The notes: generated from the letters alone by a model not told the origin. Numbered from the stretch's first letter, positions 16,800 through 25,117 are shown. The stretch: DNA of 64,000 bases from Ramlibacter pallidus (GCF_015070875.1 NZ_JADDIV010000004.1:434001-498000), one strand, 5' to 3'. Program-made: numbers and translations.

Positions 16800-17183
16800 A
16801 TGCATCCCCCGCTGCGCGATACCCGCGCCATCATCGACCGCTTCAATGAAGCCTTCCAGCGCCATGCGACCGAACTGCTGACCGACCTCGTCGCCGAAGA
16901 CTGCGTGCTGGAGAACACCGTCTCCGCGCCGGACGGTGACCGGTACACGGGGCGTGACGCCTGCCTCGGCCTCTGGCAGTCCATCGCCTCGGACCCGCAG
17001 TCCCGGTTCGAGGTGGAAGAGGTCCGCGTCCTCGGAGACCATGGGCTGATCTTCTGGCGGTACTGGCCGGGCGCATCGCCGGCCGCTTCCGTGCGGGGCT
17101 TGAACGTCATGCGCATCGCCCACGGCCGGATCGTCGAAGGACGCGGCTACGTGAAGCAGGCCGCAGGCGGAGCGCGCCGGTGA
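16800..17183 (+). CDS. SnoaL-like (NTF2 fold) protein
   Basis: 127 residues. The pattern RAIIDRFNEAFQRHATELLTDLVAEDCVLENT, then YTGRDACLGLWQSI and a late GLNVMRIAHGRIVEGRGY, is that of polyketide-cyclase-like SnoaL proteins, which form a conical barrel pocket (first 20 residues shown: RAIIDRFNEAFQRHATELLT). A GAGGTG ribosome site precedes the ATG. It overlaps the next gene by 4 bases (GTGA). Role probably accessory to the reductase; the substrate is unknown. Confidence 0.85.
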   Translation: MHPPLRDTRAIIDRFNEAFQRHATELLTDLVAEDCVLENTVSAPDGDRYTGRDACLGLWQSIASDPQSRFEVEEVRVLGDHGLIFWRYWPGASPAASVRGLNVMRIAHGRIVEGRGYVKQAAGGARR

Positions 17184-18190
17184 AGCGCTACGTGATGACG
17201 ATGGGCGCGGGCCTGCAGGGGCTGCGCAGGCAGGACGTGCCCCGGCCCGTGCCCGGGGCGGGCGAGGCCCTGGTCCGTGTGCACGCGGTATCGCTCAACT
17301 ACCGCGAGATCGCGATCCTGGTCCACGGCAGCTATCCGCTGCCCGTCAAGCCGGACGTGGTCGCCGTTGCCGACGGCGCCGGCGAGGTGATGGAGGTCGG
17401 CGAGGGTGTGGACCGCGTGCGGCCCGGCCAGCGGGTCGTCGCCTCCGTCTTTCCCCGCTGGCTGGATGGCCCGTTCCGCATGGAAGTGATCGACCAGCTC
17501 GGCGGCAGCCTGGACGGCATGCTCAGTGAGTACGTGTGCCTGCCGCAGCAAGCCCTGGTGCCGGTACCTGCACACCTGGACGACGAGGAGGCGGCGACCT
17601 TGCCCTGCGCCGGCCTGACCGCCTGGCATGCGGTGACGGCGAACGGCCGGATGGGTGAAAGCGAGACGGTGCTCACGCTGGGCTCCGGCCCGGTGTCCCT
17701 GTTCGCGATCCAGTTCGCGAAGACGCTCGGCGCGAAGGTGATCGCCACCACCTCGGACGCACGCAAGAGCGAGCGGCTGCGCTCGCTGGGTGCAGACCAC
17801 GTGCTGGACAGCGCGGCGCAGCCGGCATGGGGGGCGCAGGTGCGCAAGCTGGCCGCAGGCGCCGGCGTGGATCGCGTCGTCGAGGTCCAGGGCTCGACAC
17901 TGGCCGAATCCCTGCGGGCCACGCGCCTGGGCGGCCATGTCGCCCTGGTCGGCACGCGCGGCGGGCCGGCCGCCGTGGAGGTTGGCGCGGTGTTCGGCGC
18001 GGGCGCGACCATCCGGCCGATCGCCATCGGCAGCCGCACCCAGCTGGAAGCCATGATGCAGGCCGTCGACCGGCATCGCCTGCGCCCGGTGGTCGACCGG
18101 GTCTTCCCCTTCGCGCGGGCGCGGGAAGCGTTTGCCCATTACCTCGCGGGCGGGAACTTCGGCAAGGTCGTGGTCCGCCTGCAGCCCTGA
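17180..18190 (+). CDS. Medium-chain alcohol dehydrogenase/quinone-reductase-like protein
   Basis: 336 residues with a GTG start inside the stop of the SnoaL gene. The GroES-like N-terminal domain has VSLNYREIAILVHGSYP, where zinc enzymes carry Cys, so it lacks the catalytic zinc ligand. The Rossmann domain has LTLGSGPVSLFAIQFAKTLGA and binds NAD(P)H. The structural four-cysteine zinc lobe is also absent. It resembles NAD(P)-dependent zinc-free MDR oxidoreductases (quinone or enoyl reductases). It lies between SnoaL and OsmC genes, so a response to toxic electrophiles or peroxides is possible. Confidence 0.9.
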   Translation: MKRYVMTMGAGLQGLRRQDVPRPVPGAGEALVRVHAVSLNYREIAILVHGSYPLPVKPDVVAVADGAGEVMEVGEGVDRVRPGQRVVASVFPRWLDGPFRMEVIDQLGGSLDGMLSEYVCLPQQALVPVPAHLDDEEAATLPCAGLTAWHAVTANGRMGESETVLTLGSGPVSLFAIQFAKTLGAKVIATTSDARKSERLRSLGADHVLDSAAQPAWGAQVRKLAAGAGVDRVVEVQGSTLAESLRATRLGGHVALVGTRGGPAAVEVGAVFGAGATIRPIAIGSRTQLEAMMQAVDRHRLRPVVDRVFPFARAREAFAHYLAGGNFGKVVVRLQP

Positions 18191-18203
18191 ACAGGAGAAC
18201 TCC

Positions 18204-18632
18204 ATGCAACGCAACGCCAAGGCCATCTGGAAAGACAGCCTGAAGACCGGGGAAGGCCGGCTGACCACCCAGAGCGCGAGCCTCCGGGACACGCGCTTCT
18301 CCTTTCCCACCCGCTTCGGCAGCGAGCAGGGCGCCAACCCCGAGGAGCTGATCGCCGCCGCGCACGCCGCCTGCTTCTCGATGGCCTTCGCGTATTTCGC
18401 GGAAACTGCGGGCGCGGTCCCCAGGACGGTGGAGACAGACGCCGAGTTCCATTTCGACCTGGGCGCCGGCGGCCCCGCCGTGACCGGCCTGCGGCTGCGC
18501 CTGGTCGCCGACGTGCCCGGCCTGGACGCGGCGCGCTTCCAGGCCGTGGCGCTGCAGGCGAAGGACAACTGCATGGTGTCGCGCCTGCTGCGCACCGAGG
18601 TGACGCTGGAGGCACGGCAGGCCGCCGGCTGA
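18204..18632 (+). CDS. OsmC-family peroxide reductase
   Basis: 142 residues; ATG at 18204 with AGGAGA upstream. Both reactive cysteines of the family are present: Cys57 in AAHAACFSMAF and Cys123 in KDNCMVSRLL. The substrate class is organic hydroperoxides, reduced in the cytoplasm. It starts 13 bases after the MDR gene and belongs to the same operon. The length matches OsmC rather than the longer fusion forms. Confidence 0.93.
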   Translation: MQRNAKAIWKDSLKTGEGRLTTQSASLRDTRFSFPTRFGSEQGANPEELIAAAHAACFSMAFAYFAETAGAVPRTVETDAEFHFDLGAGGPAVTGLRLRLVADVPGLDAARFQAVALQAKDNCMVSRLLRTEVTLEARQAAG

Positions 18633-18752
18633 TGGTCGAGAAGGCCGGCTCGTTCGTCGTGGATGGAGGGAGCGACGTTCCCGCCGGACCTCAGGAACCA
18701 TCATGACCAGGCTTGCCCCATCGCGACGCGCAGCCGGCGGTGTCCCGCGCGC

Positions 18753-20042
18753 TCAGTGCGCCTGCACCACCGCGTCGCTGACACGCCGGATCGGCGTGCC
18801 CACCCACGCCAGCAGCGCGGCCGCGACCAGCAGCAGGCCCGACCCCGCGAACAACTGGGGCAGTGTCACCACGCGCAGCAGCCATCCCGTCGCCGCCGAT
18901 GCCACGGGCACCAGGCCCATGAAGATGAACATGAAGAGGCTCATGGCGCGGCCGATCATGGCGGGTGGCACGCGCTTCTGCACCCAGGTGAACACCGCCA
19001 CCTGCATGAAGCCTCCGAGCACGCCGACCAGCACCATCAGCAGCGCCCCCTGCCAGGCCGCGGTGATGGCCCCCATGGGAACGAACAGCAGCCCGATGGC
19101 GATGTCCGCCAGCAGGATGCTGGTGCCCAGCGTGCCGATGCGCAGCCCGGGACGCAGCCCCGACGCCACCATGCCGAGCAGGGTGCCGGCGCCGTGCGCC
19201 CCCAGCATCAGGCCGAGGGCCGATGCGCCCAGGCCCGGCGTGCTCTCGGCCAGCACCGGCAAGGCGATGTGCAGCGGGCCCAGCACCAGCACTGCGACGG
19301 CGGCCCAGTACAGATAACAGGTTCGCAGTTGCGCATCGCCCCACACGTGCTTCAGGCCGCCGGCCACCGACGCCCAGATCGGCGCATGCCGCGCCGGGTC
19401 CGGGGGCTGCGGGCGGGTGACGACCCGCGAGAGCGTCCAGGCCGACAGCGCGAAGCTGAAGGCGTCGAGGCCGAAGGCCAGCGCCACGCCGGCCGCATCC
19501 TGCACGCCGCCGGAACCGTCGCCGAACAGTGCGATCAGCACCCCGGCCGCGAGCGGGCCGAGGAACATGCTCAGTTGCCGCAGGCCCATCATCACGCCGT
19601 TGGCGGCTGCCAGCTGCGACGCCGGCAAGGCATGCGGCAGGATCGACGTGCCGGAAGGGATGCTGAAGGCGCTGCTGATGCCCAGCGCCAGGGACAGCGC
19701 GTAGATCGCCGGCAGCGTCAGCGCGGCCTGCCAGACGCCGATCGCGAGCACCCCCAGCAGCACGGTGTTGACGTGCTTGGTGAGCATCAGCACGCGCTGC
19801 GGCGAGAAGCGGTCGACCACCGCGCCGCCGACGAGGATGAAGACGGCGCGCGGGATGCCGATCAAGGCGAGCACGGTGCCCAGGGCCACGGTGTCGCCGG
19901 TCAGGCGCAGCACGAGCCAGGGCAGGGCGAGCAGGGTGAACTGGTCGCCGAGCAGCGAGATGGCGCTGCCGGCCATCAGCCAGCGGAAGTTGCGGTCCTG
20001 GAAGAGGGCCGCGCGAGCGGCGGGGTCGTCTTTCTGGGTCAT
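18753..20042 (-). CDS. MFS exporter (EntS-like MFS_3 family)
   Basis: 429 residues, with about 12 hydrophobic helices. The N-terminal FQDRNFRWLMAGSAISLLGDQ and the loop VDRFSPQRVLMLTK match the MFS_3/enterobactin-exporter-like branch. It should pump small molecules or drugs out. It is preceded by a promoter with a 19-base spacer and a perfect palindrome, downstream of a MerR-type gene on the same strand; see 20066-20096. Regulation by that MerR protein is therefore likely. Confidence 0.92.
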   Translation of the reverse strand: MTQKDDPAARAALFQDRNFRWLMAGSAISLLGDQFTLLALPWLVLRLTGDTVALGTVLALIGIPRAVFILVGGAVVDRFSPQRVLMLTKHVNTVLLGVLAIGVWQAALTLPAIYALSLALGISSAFSIPSGTSILPHALPASQLAAANGVMMGLRQLSMFLGPLAAGVLIALFGDGSGGVQDAAGVALAFGLDAFSFALSAWTLSRVVTRPQPPDPARHAPIWASVAGGLKHVWGDAQLRTCYLYWAAVAVLVLGPLHIALPVLAESTPGLGASALGLMLGAHGAGTLLGMVASGLRPGLRIGTLGTSILLADIAIGLLFVPMGAITAAWQGALLMVLVGVLGGFMQVAVFTWVQKRVPPAMIGRAMSLFMFIFMGLVPVASAATGWLLRVVTLPQLFAGSGLLLVAAALLAWVGTPIRRVSDAVVQAH

Positions 20043-20065
20043 GGTCGGTCCTTCGAACAGGGCCG

Positions 20066-20096
20066 ACTGTGCGGGCTCACGTTACGTGAGGGTCAA
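20066..20096 (-). promoter_or_regulatory. MerR-type promoter for the MFS pump
   Basis: On the minus strand: -35 TTGACC (20091-20096), then a 19-base spacer that contains the perfect palindrome CTCACGT-A-ACGTGAG (20076-20090), then a weak -10 CACAGT (20066-20071). An over-long 19-base spacer with a dyad inside is the hallmark of promoters activated by MerR-family proteins. The -35 overlaps the stop codon of the MerR gene. Confidence 0.7.
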
Positions 20097-21094
20097 GCCC
20101 TTTCGTGCACCGACGACAGGAATTCGCGCACGGCCCGGCCGAGCGGCAGGCCCGCGAGCAGCAGCGGATGGCCCTGGTGCAGGGTGGCGAGCTTCCCGCG
20201 CAAGGCGGCGTCACCGCCGGAGCTGCGATCCAGCAGCGCCATCCAGCGCGCGTGCAGGGCGCGTGCCTTCGCGCCGTCCGCCGGCTCGCCGGCCTGCAGC
20301 AGCGCCTGGCCCTCGGCCTCGATCGCCTGCGCCTCGACATCGGGCACGTGGCGGGTGCGGCGGTAGTCCACGTCGCCGAAGTGCGCCTGGAACCATCCCA
20401 TGCGCAGCTTGATCGCGGACTCCATGAATTCCATCATGTCGGTCGGCGGCGCCCCGCCTTGTCCGCGCACCTCGGCCTCCTGCCGGAACATGGCGCCCCA
20501 GCGCTCGATCAGGTCGAAGTCGCCCCCCATCCAGCGCACCATCAGCATCGTCCAGCGCCGGGTGAGCACCTGGCATTCGGGCGTGTCGATGCCGCCGCCC
20601 GTGTCCATGTAGCGGCGCACCTCCGCCTGCAACTGCAGCCATTCCTGCTCGATGCCGTCGTACGCGCCGAGGATCTGCTTGAGCTCGCCGGCCGCGAAGT
20701 AGCGGCCGAAGGTGGTCATCATCGCCAGGCTGCGCACCCAGTCGTCCATGCTGGGGGTGCCGCCCTTGAGCAGCAGGCCGTGCATCAGCGCCAGCCGCTC
20801 GCGCAGTTCCGTGGCCTGCCGGATCTGGTGGTCCAGCGCCTGCATCTGCTGCTCGATCACGCGCTGGGGCGCGGCTTCGCTGCCGTCCAGGAGGGGGCCG
20901 ATCTCGGCCAGGGGCAAGCCCAGGTGGCGCAGCGCCTGGATCGCATGCAGGCGCGCCACGTCCGCTTCCGCATAGAGCCGGTAGCCGGACCCGGACCGGC
21001 CCGACGGTTGCAGCAGGCCGATCTCGTCGTAGTGGTGCAGCGTGCGGACCGTGAGCCCGGTGGAGCGGGCGAGTTCGCCGACCTTCAGGTGCAT
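20093..21094 (-). CDS. MerR-family regulator with TipA-like C-terminal domain
   Basis: 333 residues. N-terminal MerR winged helix (KVGELARSTGLTVRTLHHYD, then GRSGSGYRLYAEADVARL) and a dimer coiled coil near 80-105. The large C-terminal part contains MRWMGGDFDLIERWGAMF and FMESAIKLRMGWF, resembling the TipAS drug-binding fold, though here it is long and possibly duplicated. It likely senses a drug-like ligand and activates the MFS pump gene encoded directly downstream through the 19-base-spacer promoter. Confidence 0.9.
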   Translation of the reverse strand: MHLKVGELARSTGLTVRTLHHYDEIGLLQPSGRSGSGYRLYAEADVARLHAIQALRHLGLPLAEIGPLLDGSEAAPQRVIEQQMQALDHQIRQATELRERLALMHGLLLKGGTPSMDDWVRSLAMMTTFGRYFAAGELKQILGAYDGIEQEWLQLQAEVRRYMDTGGGIDTPECQVLTRRWTMLMVRWMGGDFDLIERWGAMFRQEAEVRGQGGAPPTDMMEFMESAIKLRMGWFQAHFGDVDYRRTRHVPDVEAQAIEAEGQALLQAGEPADGAKARALHARWMALLDRSSGGDAALRGKLATLHQGHPLLLAGLPLGRAVREFLSSVHERA

Positions 21095-21128
21095 GCTGGA
21101 TTGTGCCGTGGGGGGCGGCCGACGCCCG

Positions 21129-21428
21129 TCACAGCCCCTTGTTCAGCGCGCGCTTGAGTTCCTGCAGGCGCTTCTCGTCGCGCTTGTAGAAAGTCCATTG
21201 CTTGATCTTGGTGGGCCGCAGCAGCCCCGCCTCGACGAGTTGCCGCAGGTGCACGCTGGCCGTGGCCGCCGTCACGCCCAGCTTCTCGGCGATGAACTGG
21301 CCGCAGACGCCGTCTTCCACCAGGTCGCCGTCCACTTGCGGCGGGAAGTGTCCCGCCGGGTCCTTGAGCCATTCCATGACCTGCAGGCGCTTCTCGTTGG
21401 AGAGGGCGCGCAGAGCTTTCAGTTCCAT
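21129..21428 (-). CDS. ArsR-family transcriptional repressor
   Basis: 99 residues. Winged helix of ArsR/SmtB type: LKALRALSNEKRLQVMEWLK at the N-terminus and FIAEKLGVTAATASVHLRQL as the recognition region, followed by a wing (PTKIKQWTFYKRDEKR). A single Cys (GVCGQF) lies before the recognition helix; no classical metal-binding ELCVCDL motif, so metal sensing is unlikely. Divergent from the dehydratase gene over an inverted repeat. Confidence 0.9.
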   Translation of the reverse strand: MELKALRALSNEKRLQVMEWLKDPAGHFPPQVDGDLVEDGVCGQFIAEKLGVTAATASVHLRQLVEAGLLRPTKIKQWTFYKRDEKRLQELKRALNKGL

Positions 21429-21437
21429 GCGGCTTGC

Positions 21438-21457
21438 AGTTAGTCAATCTGCTAACT
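21438..21457. promoter_or_regulatory. Putative ArsR operator
   Basis: AGTTAG (21438-21443) and CTAACT (21452-21457) form a perfect inverted repeat with 8 bases between, 10 bases upstream of the arsR-type start and 32 bases before the divergent gene. The spacing and AT-richness against the GC-rich background suit an ArsR-type binding site. Confidence 0.55.
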
Positions 21458-21489
21458 ATCATATCGCGTCCGAGAACTCCTGGCAAAGC

Positions 21490-22455
21490 ATGCACACCTC
21501 ATCGATCGACCCCGGGCAGATCCGGGCCGCGGCTGCACTGATCCGGTCCCGCGTGCGCCGCACCCCCGTGCTCGAAGTGGCGGGCGAGGACTTCGGGCTG
21601 CCCGGCATCGTCATCGTGTTCAAGCAGGAGTACCTGCAGCACGCCGGCTCGTTCAAGACCCGGGGCGCCTTCACGCAGATGCTCCGTCGCAGCATCCCGC
21701 CGGCGGGCGTGGTGGCCGCATCCGGCGGCAACCATGGCGCGGCCACTGCCTTCGCGGCGATGAAGCAGGGCGTGCCCGCCACCATCTTCGTGCCGTCGGT
21801 CGCGTCGCCCGCGAAGCTGCGGCAGATCCGCAGCTACGGAGCGGCCTTGCGCATCGAAGGCGACCGCTACGCCGACGCGCTCGCGGCCAGCCTGGCCTGG
21901 GCACAGCGCACCGGTGCCGCGCAGGTGCACGCCTTCGACCAGGTCGAGACCCTGCTCGGGCAGGGCACCGTGGCGCTGGAATTCGAGGAGCAGGCCCCGG
22001 GGCTGGACGCGGTGCTCGTGGCCGTGGGCGGTGGGGGCCTCATCGGCGGCATGGCCGCGTGGTACGCGGGCCGGACGCAGCTGGTCGGCGTGGAGCCGGA
22101 AGCGGCGCCGACGCTGACGCGCGCGCTCGCGGCGGGGCAGCCGGTGGACGCCCCGACGGGCGGCGTCGCCGCCGACTCGCTGGCGCCCAGGCGGGTGGGC
22201 GACCTCATGTTCCCGATCGCGCAGCGGCATGTGGCGCGCACGGTGCTGGTGAGCGACGAGGCCATCGGCCATGCGCAACGCGAACTCTGGAGGACGCTGC
22301 GCGTCGTGGCGGAGCCGGGCGGGGCGACGGCTCTTGCCGCCTTGCTCGAGGGCAGGTTCCGGCCCCCGGAGGGATCGCGCATCGGCGTCCTCCTGTGCGG
22401 CGCCAACACCGATGCGGTGCGCTTCGAATGCCAGGCGGAGGAACAGGCCGCATGA
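21490..22455 (+). CDS. Threonine/serine dehydratase-like PLP enzyme
   Basis: 321 residues from the ATG at 21490. Fold type II PLP enzyme: the lysine is Lys56 in HAGSFKTRGAF, the substrate loop is AASGGNHGAA, and the phosphate-binding glycine loop is AVGGGGLIGG. The size fits a dehydratase without the regulatory ACT domain, that is, a catabolic type. It removes water and ammonia from threonine, serine or a hydroxy-amino acid. It overlaps the thioesterase gene by 4 bases and is divergent from the ArsR gene that probably represses it. Confidence 0.92.
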   Translation: MHTSSIDPGQIRAAAALIRSRVRRTPVLEVAGEDFGLPGIVIVFKQEYLQHAGSFKTRGAFTQMLRRSIPPAGVVAASGGNHGAATAFAAMKQGVPATIFVPSVASPAKLRQIRSYGAALRIEGDRYADALAASLAWAQRTGAAQVHAFDQVETLLGQGTVALEFEEQAPGLDAVLVAVGGGGLIGGMAAWYAGRTQLVGVEPEAAPTLTRALAAGQPVDAPTGGVAADSLAPRRVGDLMFPIAQRHVARTVLVSDEAIGHAQRELWRTLRVVAEPGGATALAALLEGRFRPPEGSRIGVLLCGANTDAVRFECQAEEQAA

Positions 22456-22871
22456 CCTCCACACTCACCCTTCCGGCCTCGCCCTACGAGTTCTCCTATC
22501 GCGTCGCGCGCCACGACTGCGCCGACTTCCTGGCTCTGGAGCAGGGCGACGCCTTTCCACAGGTACTGGCCACGAACCGCGTCGTCGGCCTGCTCGAAGT
22601 CGCGGCGGCGCGATTGATGCGCGACGCGCTTCCCGAGGGGCACTTCTCCGTCGGCGTCGGTGTGGACATCCGCCACGTCGCTCCCACGCCCATCGGCGCC
22701 GTGGTGCGCTTCCACGCGGAGTTCGTGGGCATGCAGGGGCGCCTGTACGAGTTCGTCGTGACCGCTGTCGATCATGCCGGCGTCGCCGCGGAAGGACGCC
22801 ACACCCGGGCGGTGGTTTCGCTGGACCGCCTCATGGGCCAGGCATCGAAGCGCGCCACGGCCGGCGGCTGA
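22452..22871 (+). CDS. Hotdog thioesterase, FlK-like
   Basis: 139 residues. The pattern PQVLATNRVVGLLEVAAARL, then SVGVGVDIRHVAPTPIGAVV, matches the FlK-like hotdog family (fluoroacetyl-CoA thioesterase relatives), in which a Thr-His-Glu set acts on acyl-CoA. Here Thr is in ATN, Glu in LLE and His in RHVAPT. It overlaps the dehydratase gene by 4 bases. Together they might convert a hydroxy-amino acid to a 2-oxo acid and hydrolyse a toxic acyl-CoA; this coupling is inference. Confidence 0.85.
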   Translation: MTSTLTLPASPYEFSYRVARHDCADFLALEQGDAFPQVLATNRVVGLLEVAAARLMRDALPEGHFSVGVGVDIRHVAPTPIGAVVRFHAEFVGMQGRLYEFVVTAVDHAGVAAEGRHTRAVVSLDRLMGQASKRATAGG

Positions 22872-22891
22872 CGCAGCGCCGGGCGGAGGTT

Positions 22892-23502
22892 CTACACGTC
22901 GCCGCCGCCCTCGACCCGCAGGAACCACTCGCGGTACGGCGTGTTCTTCGCCAGCTTGCGGTTGAAGTCCGGTGCGCCGTCGGTCCACCACACGGGCCCG
23001 CGTTCGCCCAGCGCGCGCTTGGCGCGGTCCACCTGCGCGCGAGCAGCGCGACGCTGTGCTTCGGAGGGCGTTCCGCGCAGGGCTCGCCGCGCGTCCATCA
23101 GCTCCCGGACGAGCGCTTCCCGCACGTCCTCGGGCAGGTCCGGGTTGGCCTTGCGCCAGAGCCGTCCGCGCACGACGAAGTAGCGGCCGTCCGGCGTGGT
23201 GTGGTGTCCCGCGGTGTCCCTGAGGGGCCGACCGAGGCGGATGGGCCCGCGCAGGGGGCATCGCGCGCGAGCGTCCGGCCGCCCTGGCGGATGTCCAGCA
23301 GTCCGTCGTTCGCCATGGCGACGGCCACGGCCCGCACCTGCGGCATCAGGACCTTCCAGTTCTCCGGCGCCAGCATCCGTGCGGCCTCCGAAGGGCACAT
23401 CGTCGCGGGCGGTTGCCGCTCCTGCAGCAGCACTGCGATCGCGTCGCGGACCTGGTCGTCCGTGGGCGTCGCGTCGGAGGGTCCGTCGGTGGCAGGGTGC
23501 AT
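22892..23502 (-). pseudogene. DUF3253 protein gene, broken by a one-base frameshift
   Basis: The first part (from 23502) reads MHPATDGPSDATPTDDQVRD and continues with a DUF3253 winged-helix core (CPSEAARML, VRAVAVAMANDGLLDIRQGG). After RTLARDAP the frame fails. The next frame then continues with GPIRLGRPLRDT, DGRYFVVRGRLWRKANPDLP, and a C-terminal ERGPVWWTDGAPDFNRKLA, which is the usual rest of these proteins. Adding one C to the five-C run (five G on the plus strand, 23254-23258) restores one 200-residue frame. It is either a real frameshift or a base-calling error. Function unknown. Confidence 0.75.
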
Positions 23503-23530
23503 CACCGACACGGTCGTCGCGTGCCGGCGT

Positions 23531-24160
23531 CTACGCCAGCAGCCTTTCGGCTTCCTTCGGGTCCAGCCCGTACATCTCGGCGAACTCCGCGACCGGCTTG
23601 CCGCTGGCACGGAAGGCGTTCCGCAGCGCTTCCCGGCGGGCGTGCTTCTGCGCGACGAGCGAAAGCGCGTCCTCCATCAGCGCATGCAGGTGGTCGTCCG
23701 GCGAGCTGAAGCGCTCGCGGTAGTCCTCGCGGCTCAGACCGCAGGCCTCGATCGCGGCGGCCATCTGGGCGACCGCCTGTTCGCGTGCCGGTCCGGGCGA
23801 CTTGCCGCTGCGGCGCTTGTACAGCTCCAGGATCGCGTGGTGCACGTGCTCCGGTGCGACGGGCTCGACCGGCCGGGCTTGCAGGTCATGGCGCGGCAGG
23901 CCGGAGGCGACCGCCTCGATGTACCGGTTGGAACGCGTGTGCAGCCCGAGGGCCACCTTCAGTTCGGCGGCCGGCAGTTCCGCCGGGTGCGCCGCCAGCA
24001 GCTCCTGGTAGATGCCGAGCTTGAGCGGGAGGAACCGGGCACCGAACAGCCGCGGGTACAGCTCGAACAGCTTGTGCAGCAGGGGATGCACGGGCCGCGG
24101 GGCCTTGCGAGCGGCGGCGCGCTGGCGCGGCGGGGAAGTGACGGTCGATTCTTGGGTCAT
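23531..24160 (-). CDS. ProQ/FinO-family RNA chaperone
   Basis: 209 residues from the ATG at 24160. The FinO domain spans about residues 25-110: PVHPLLHKLFELYPRLFGAR, LPLKLGIYQELLAAHP, LKVALGLHTRSNRYIEAVAS, with the basic and aromatic RNA-contacting face. The C-terminal half is a helical extension (YKRRSGKSPGPAREQAVAQM onward) not found in the shortest family members. It should bind structured small RNAs and mRNA 3' ends. It probably shares a transcript with the broken DUF3253 gene, 28 bases downstream. Confidence 0.88.
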   Translation of the reverse strand: MTQESTVTSPPRQRAAARKAPRPVHPLLHKLFELYPRLFGARFLPLKLGIYQELLAAHPAELPAAELKVALGLHTRSNRYIEAVASGLPRHDLQARPVEPVAPEHVHHAILELYKRRSGKSPGPAREQAVAQMAAAIEACGLSREDYRERFSSPDDHLHALMEDALSLVAQKHARREALRNAFRASGKPVAEFAEMYGLDPKEAERLLA

Positions 24161-24196
24161 GTTGCAGCCACAGTTTAGTGGCACGCGACGCCGGTA

Positions 24197-25117
24197 CTAG
24201 ACGAGCGACAGTCCGTTGCGCTTGACCAGGTCGGCCCAGTAGGCGGCTTCACGCTGCAGGCGCTCGGCGAATTCCTGCACCGGCCCGCCGAGCACGCGGT
24301 AGCCGAAGGCCTGGATGCCCTGCTTCACCGCGGGCCGTTCGAGCACCGCGTTCACGGCGGCGTTGATCCGGCCGACGATCTCCACCGGTGTCGCCGCGGG
24401 GGCGAACACGCCGAACCAGCCGTGGATCTCGAAGTCGGGAATGCCCGCCTCCACCAGGCTCGGCAGGTGGGGCGCGGCCGGCCAGCGCCAGCGCGTGGAC
24501 ACCGCCAGCAACTGCACGCGCGCGGCTTCCGGATGCACGGAGAAATCGGAGCCGAAGTAGATCTCGATGTCTCCCTGCACCAGCGCGCGCAGCGCGTGGG
24601 CCGCGCCCGCGTAGTGCACGGGCGTGATGTCGATGCCGGCGCGGATCTTGAGCAGCTCGCCGGCCAGGTGCTGCGGGGATCCGGGTCCGGCCGTCGCGAA
24701 GCGGATGTCGCCCGGGTGCTCCCGCGCGTGCGCGACGAGGCCGGCGACGTCATGGAACGGCTGCTGCTCGCTCGCGGCCAGGTACAGGGGACCCTCGATC
24801 AGCGGCACGACCGGCGCCAGGTCGCGGTGCGCATCGAAGGGCAGCAGGGGGAACAGCACGCTGTTCGACCCGTGCGTCGCGCTGCTGCCCTGCAGCAGGG
24901 TGCAGCCGTCCGGCGGCGAGTTCACCACGAACTCGCTGCCCGCGTTGCCGTTGGCGCCCGGACGGTTGTCGACGGTCACGGGCTGCCCCCAGTGTTCGGT
25001 CAGTGCGCCGGTCACCAGCCGGGCAATGGCGTCCGGCGGCCCGCCGGGGCGGAAGGGCACGACATAGCGCACGGGGCGCGAAGGAAAATCCGGTCCGGTC
25101 ACCGAGGCGATTGTCAC
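24197..25117 (-). CDS. Bug/TctC-family binding protein without a signal peptide
   Basis: 306 residues from a GTG at 25117 that overlaps the stop of the upstream Bug gene (GTGA). The family core starts almost at once: FPSRPVRYVVPFRPGGPPDA, then NRPGANGNAG, FATAGPGSPQHLAGELL and HYAGAAHALRALVQGDIEIY. The longest open frame (to 25159) adds only a non-hydrophobic MGASRPRTAHPCRP, so no export signal is visible. It may be cytoplasmic, decayed, or export may depend on a partner. Third gene of the cupin-Bug-Bug operon. Confidence 0.85.
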   Translation of the reverse strand: MTIASVTGPDFPSRPVRYVVPFRPGGPPDAIARLVTGALTEHWGQPVTVDNRPGANGNAGSEFVVNSPPDGCTLLQGSSATHGSNSVLFPLLPFDAHRDLAPVVPLIEGPLYLAASEQQPFHDVAGLVAHAREHPGDIRFATAGPGSPQHLAGELLKIRAGIDITPVHYAGAAHALRALVQGDIEIYFGSDFSVHPEAARVQLLAVSTRWRWPAAPHLPSLVEAGIPDFEIHGWFGVFAPAATPVEIVGRINAAVNAVLERPAVKQGIQAFGYRVLGGPVQEFAERLQREAAYWADLVKRNGLSLV

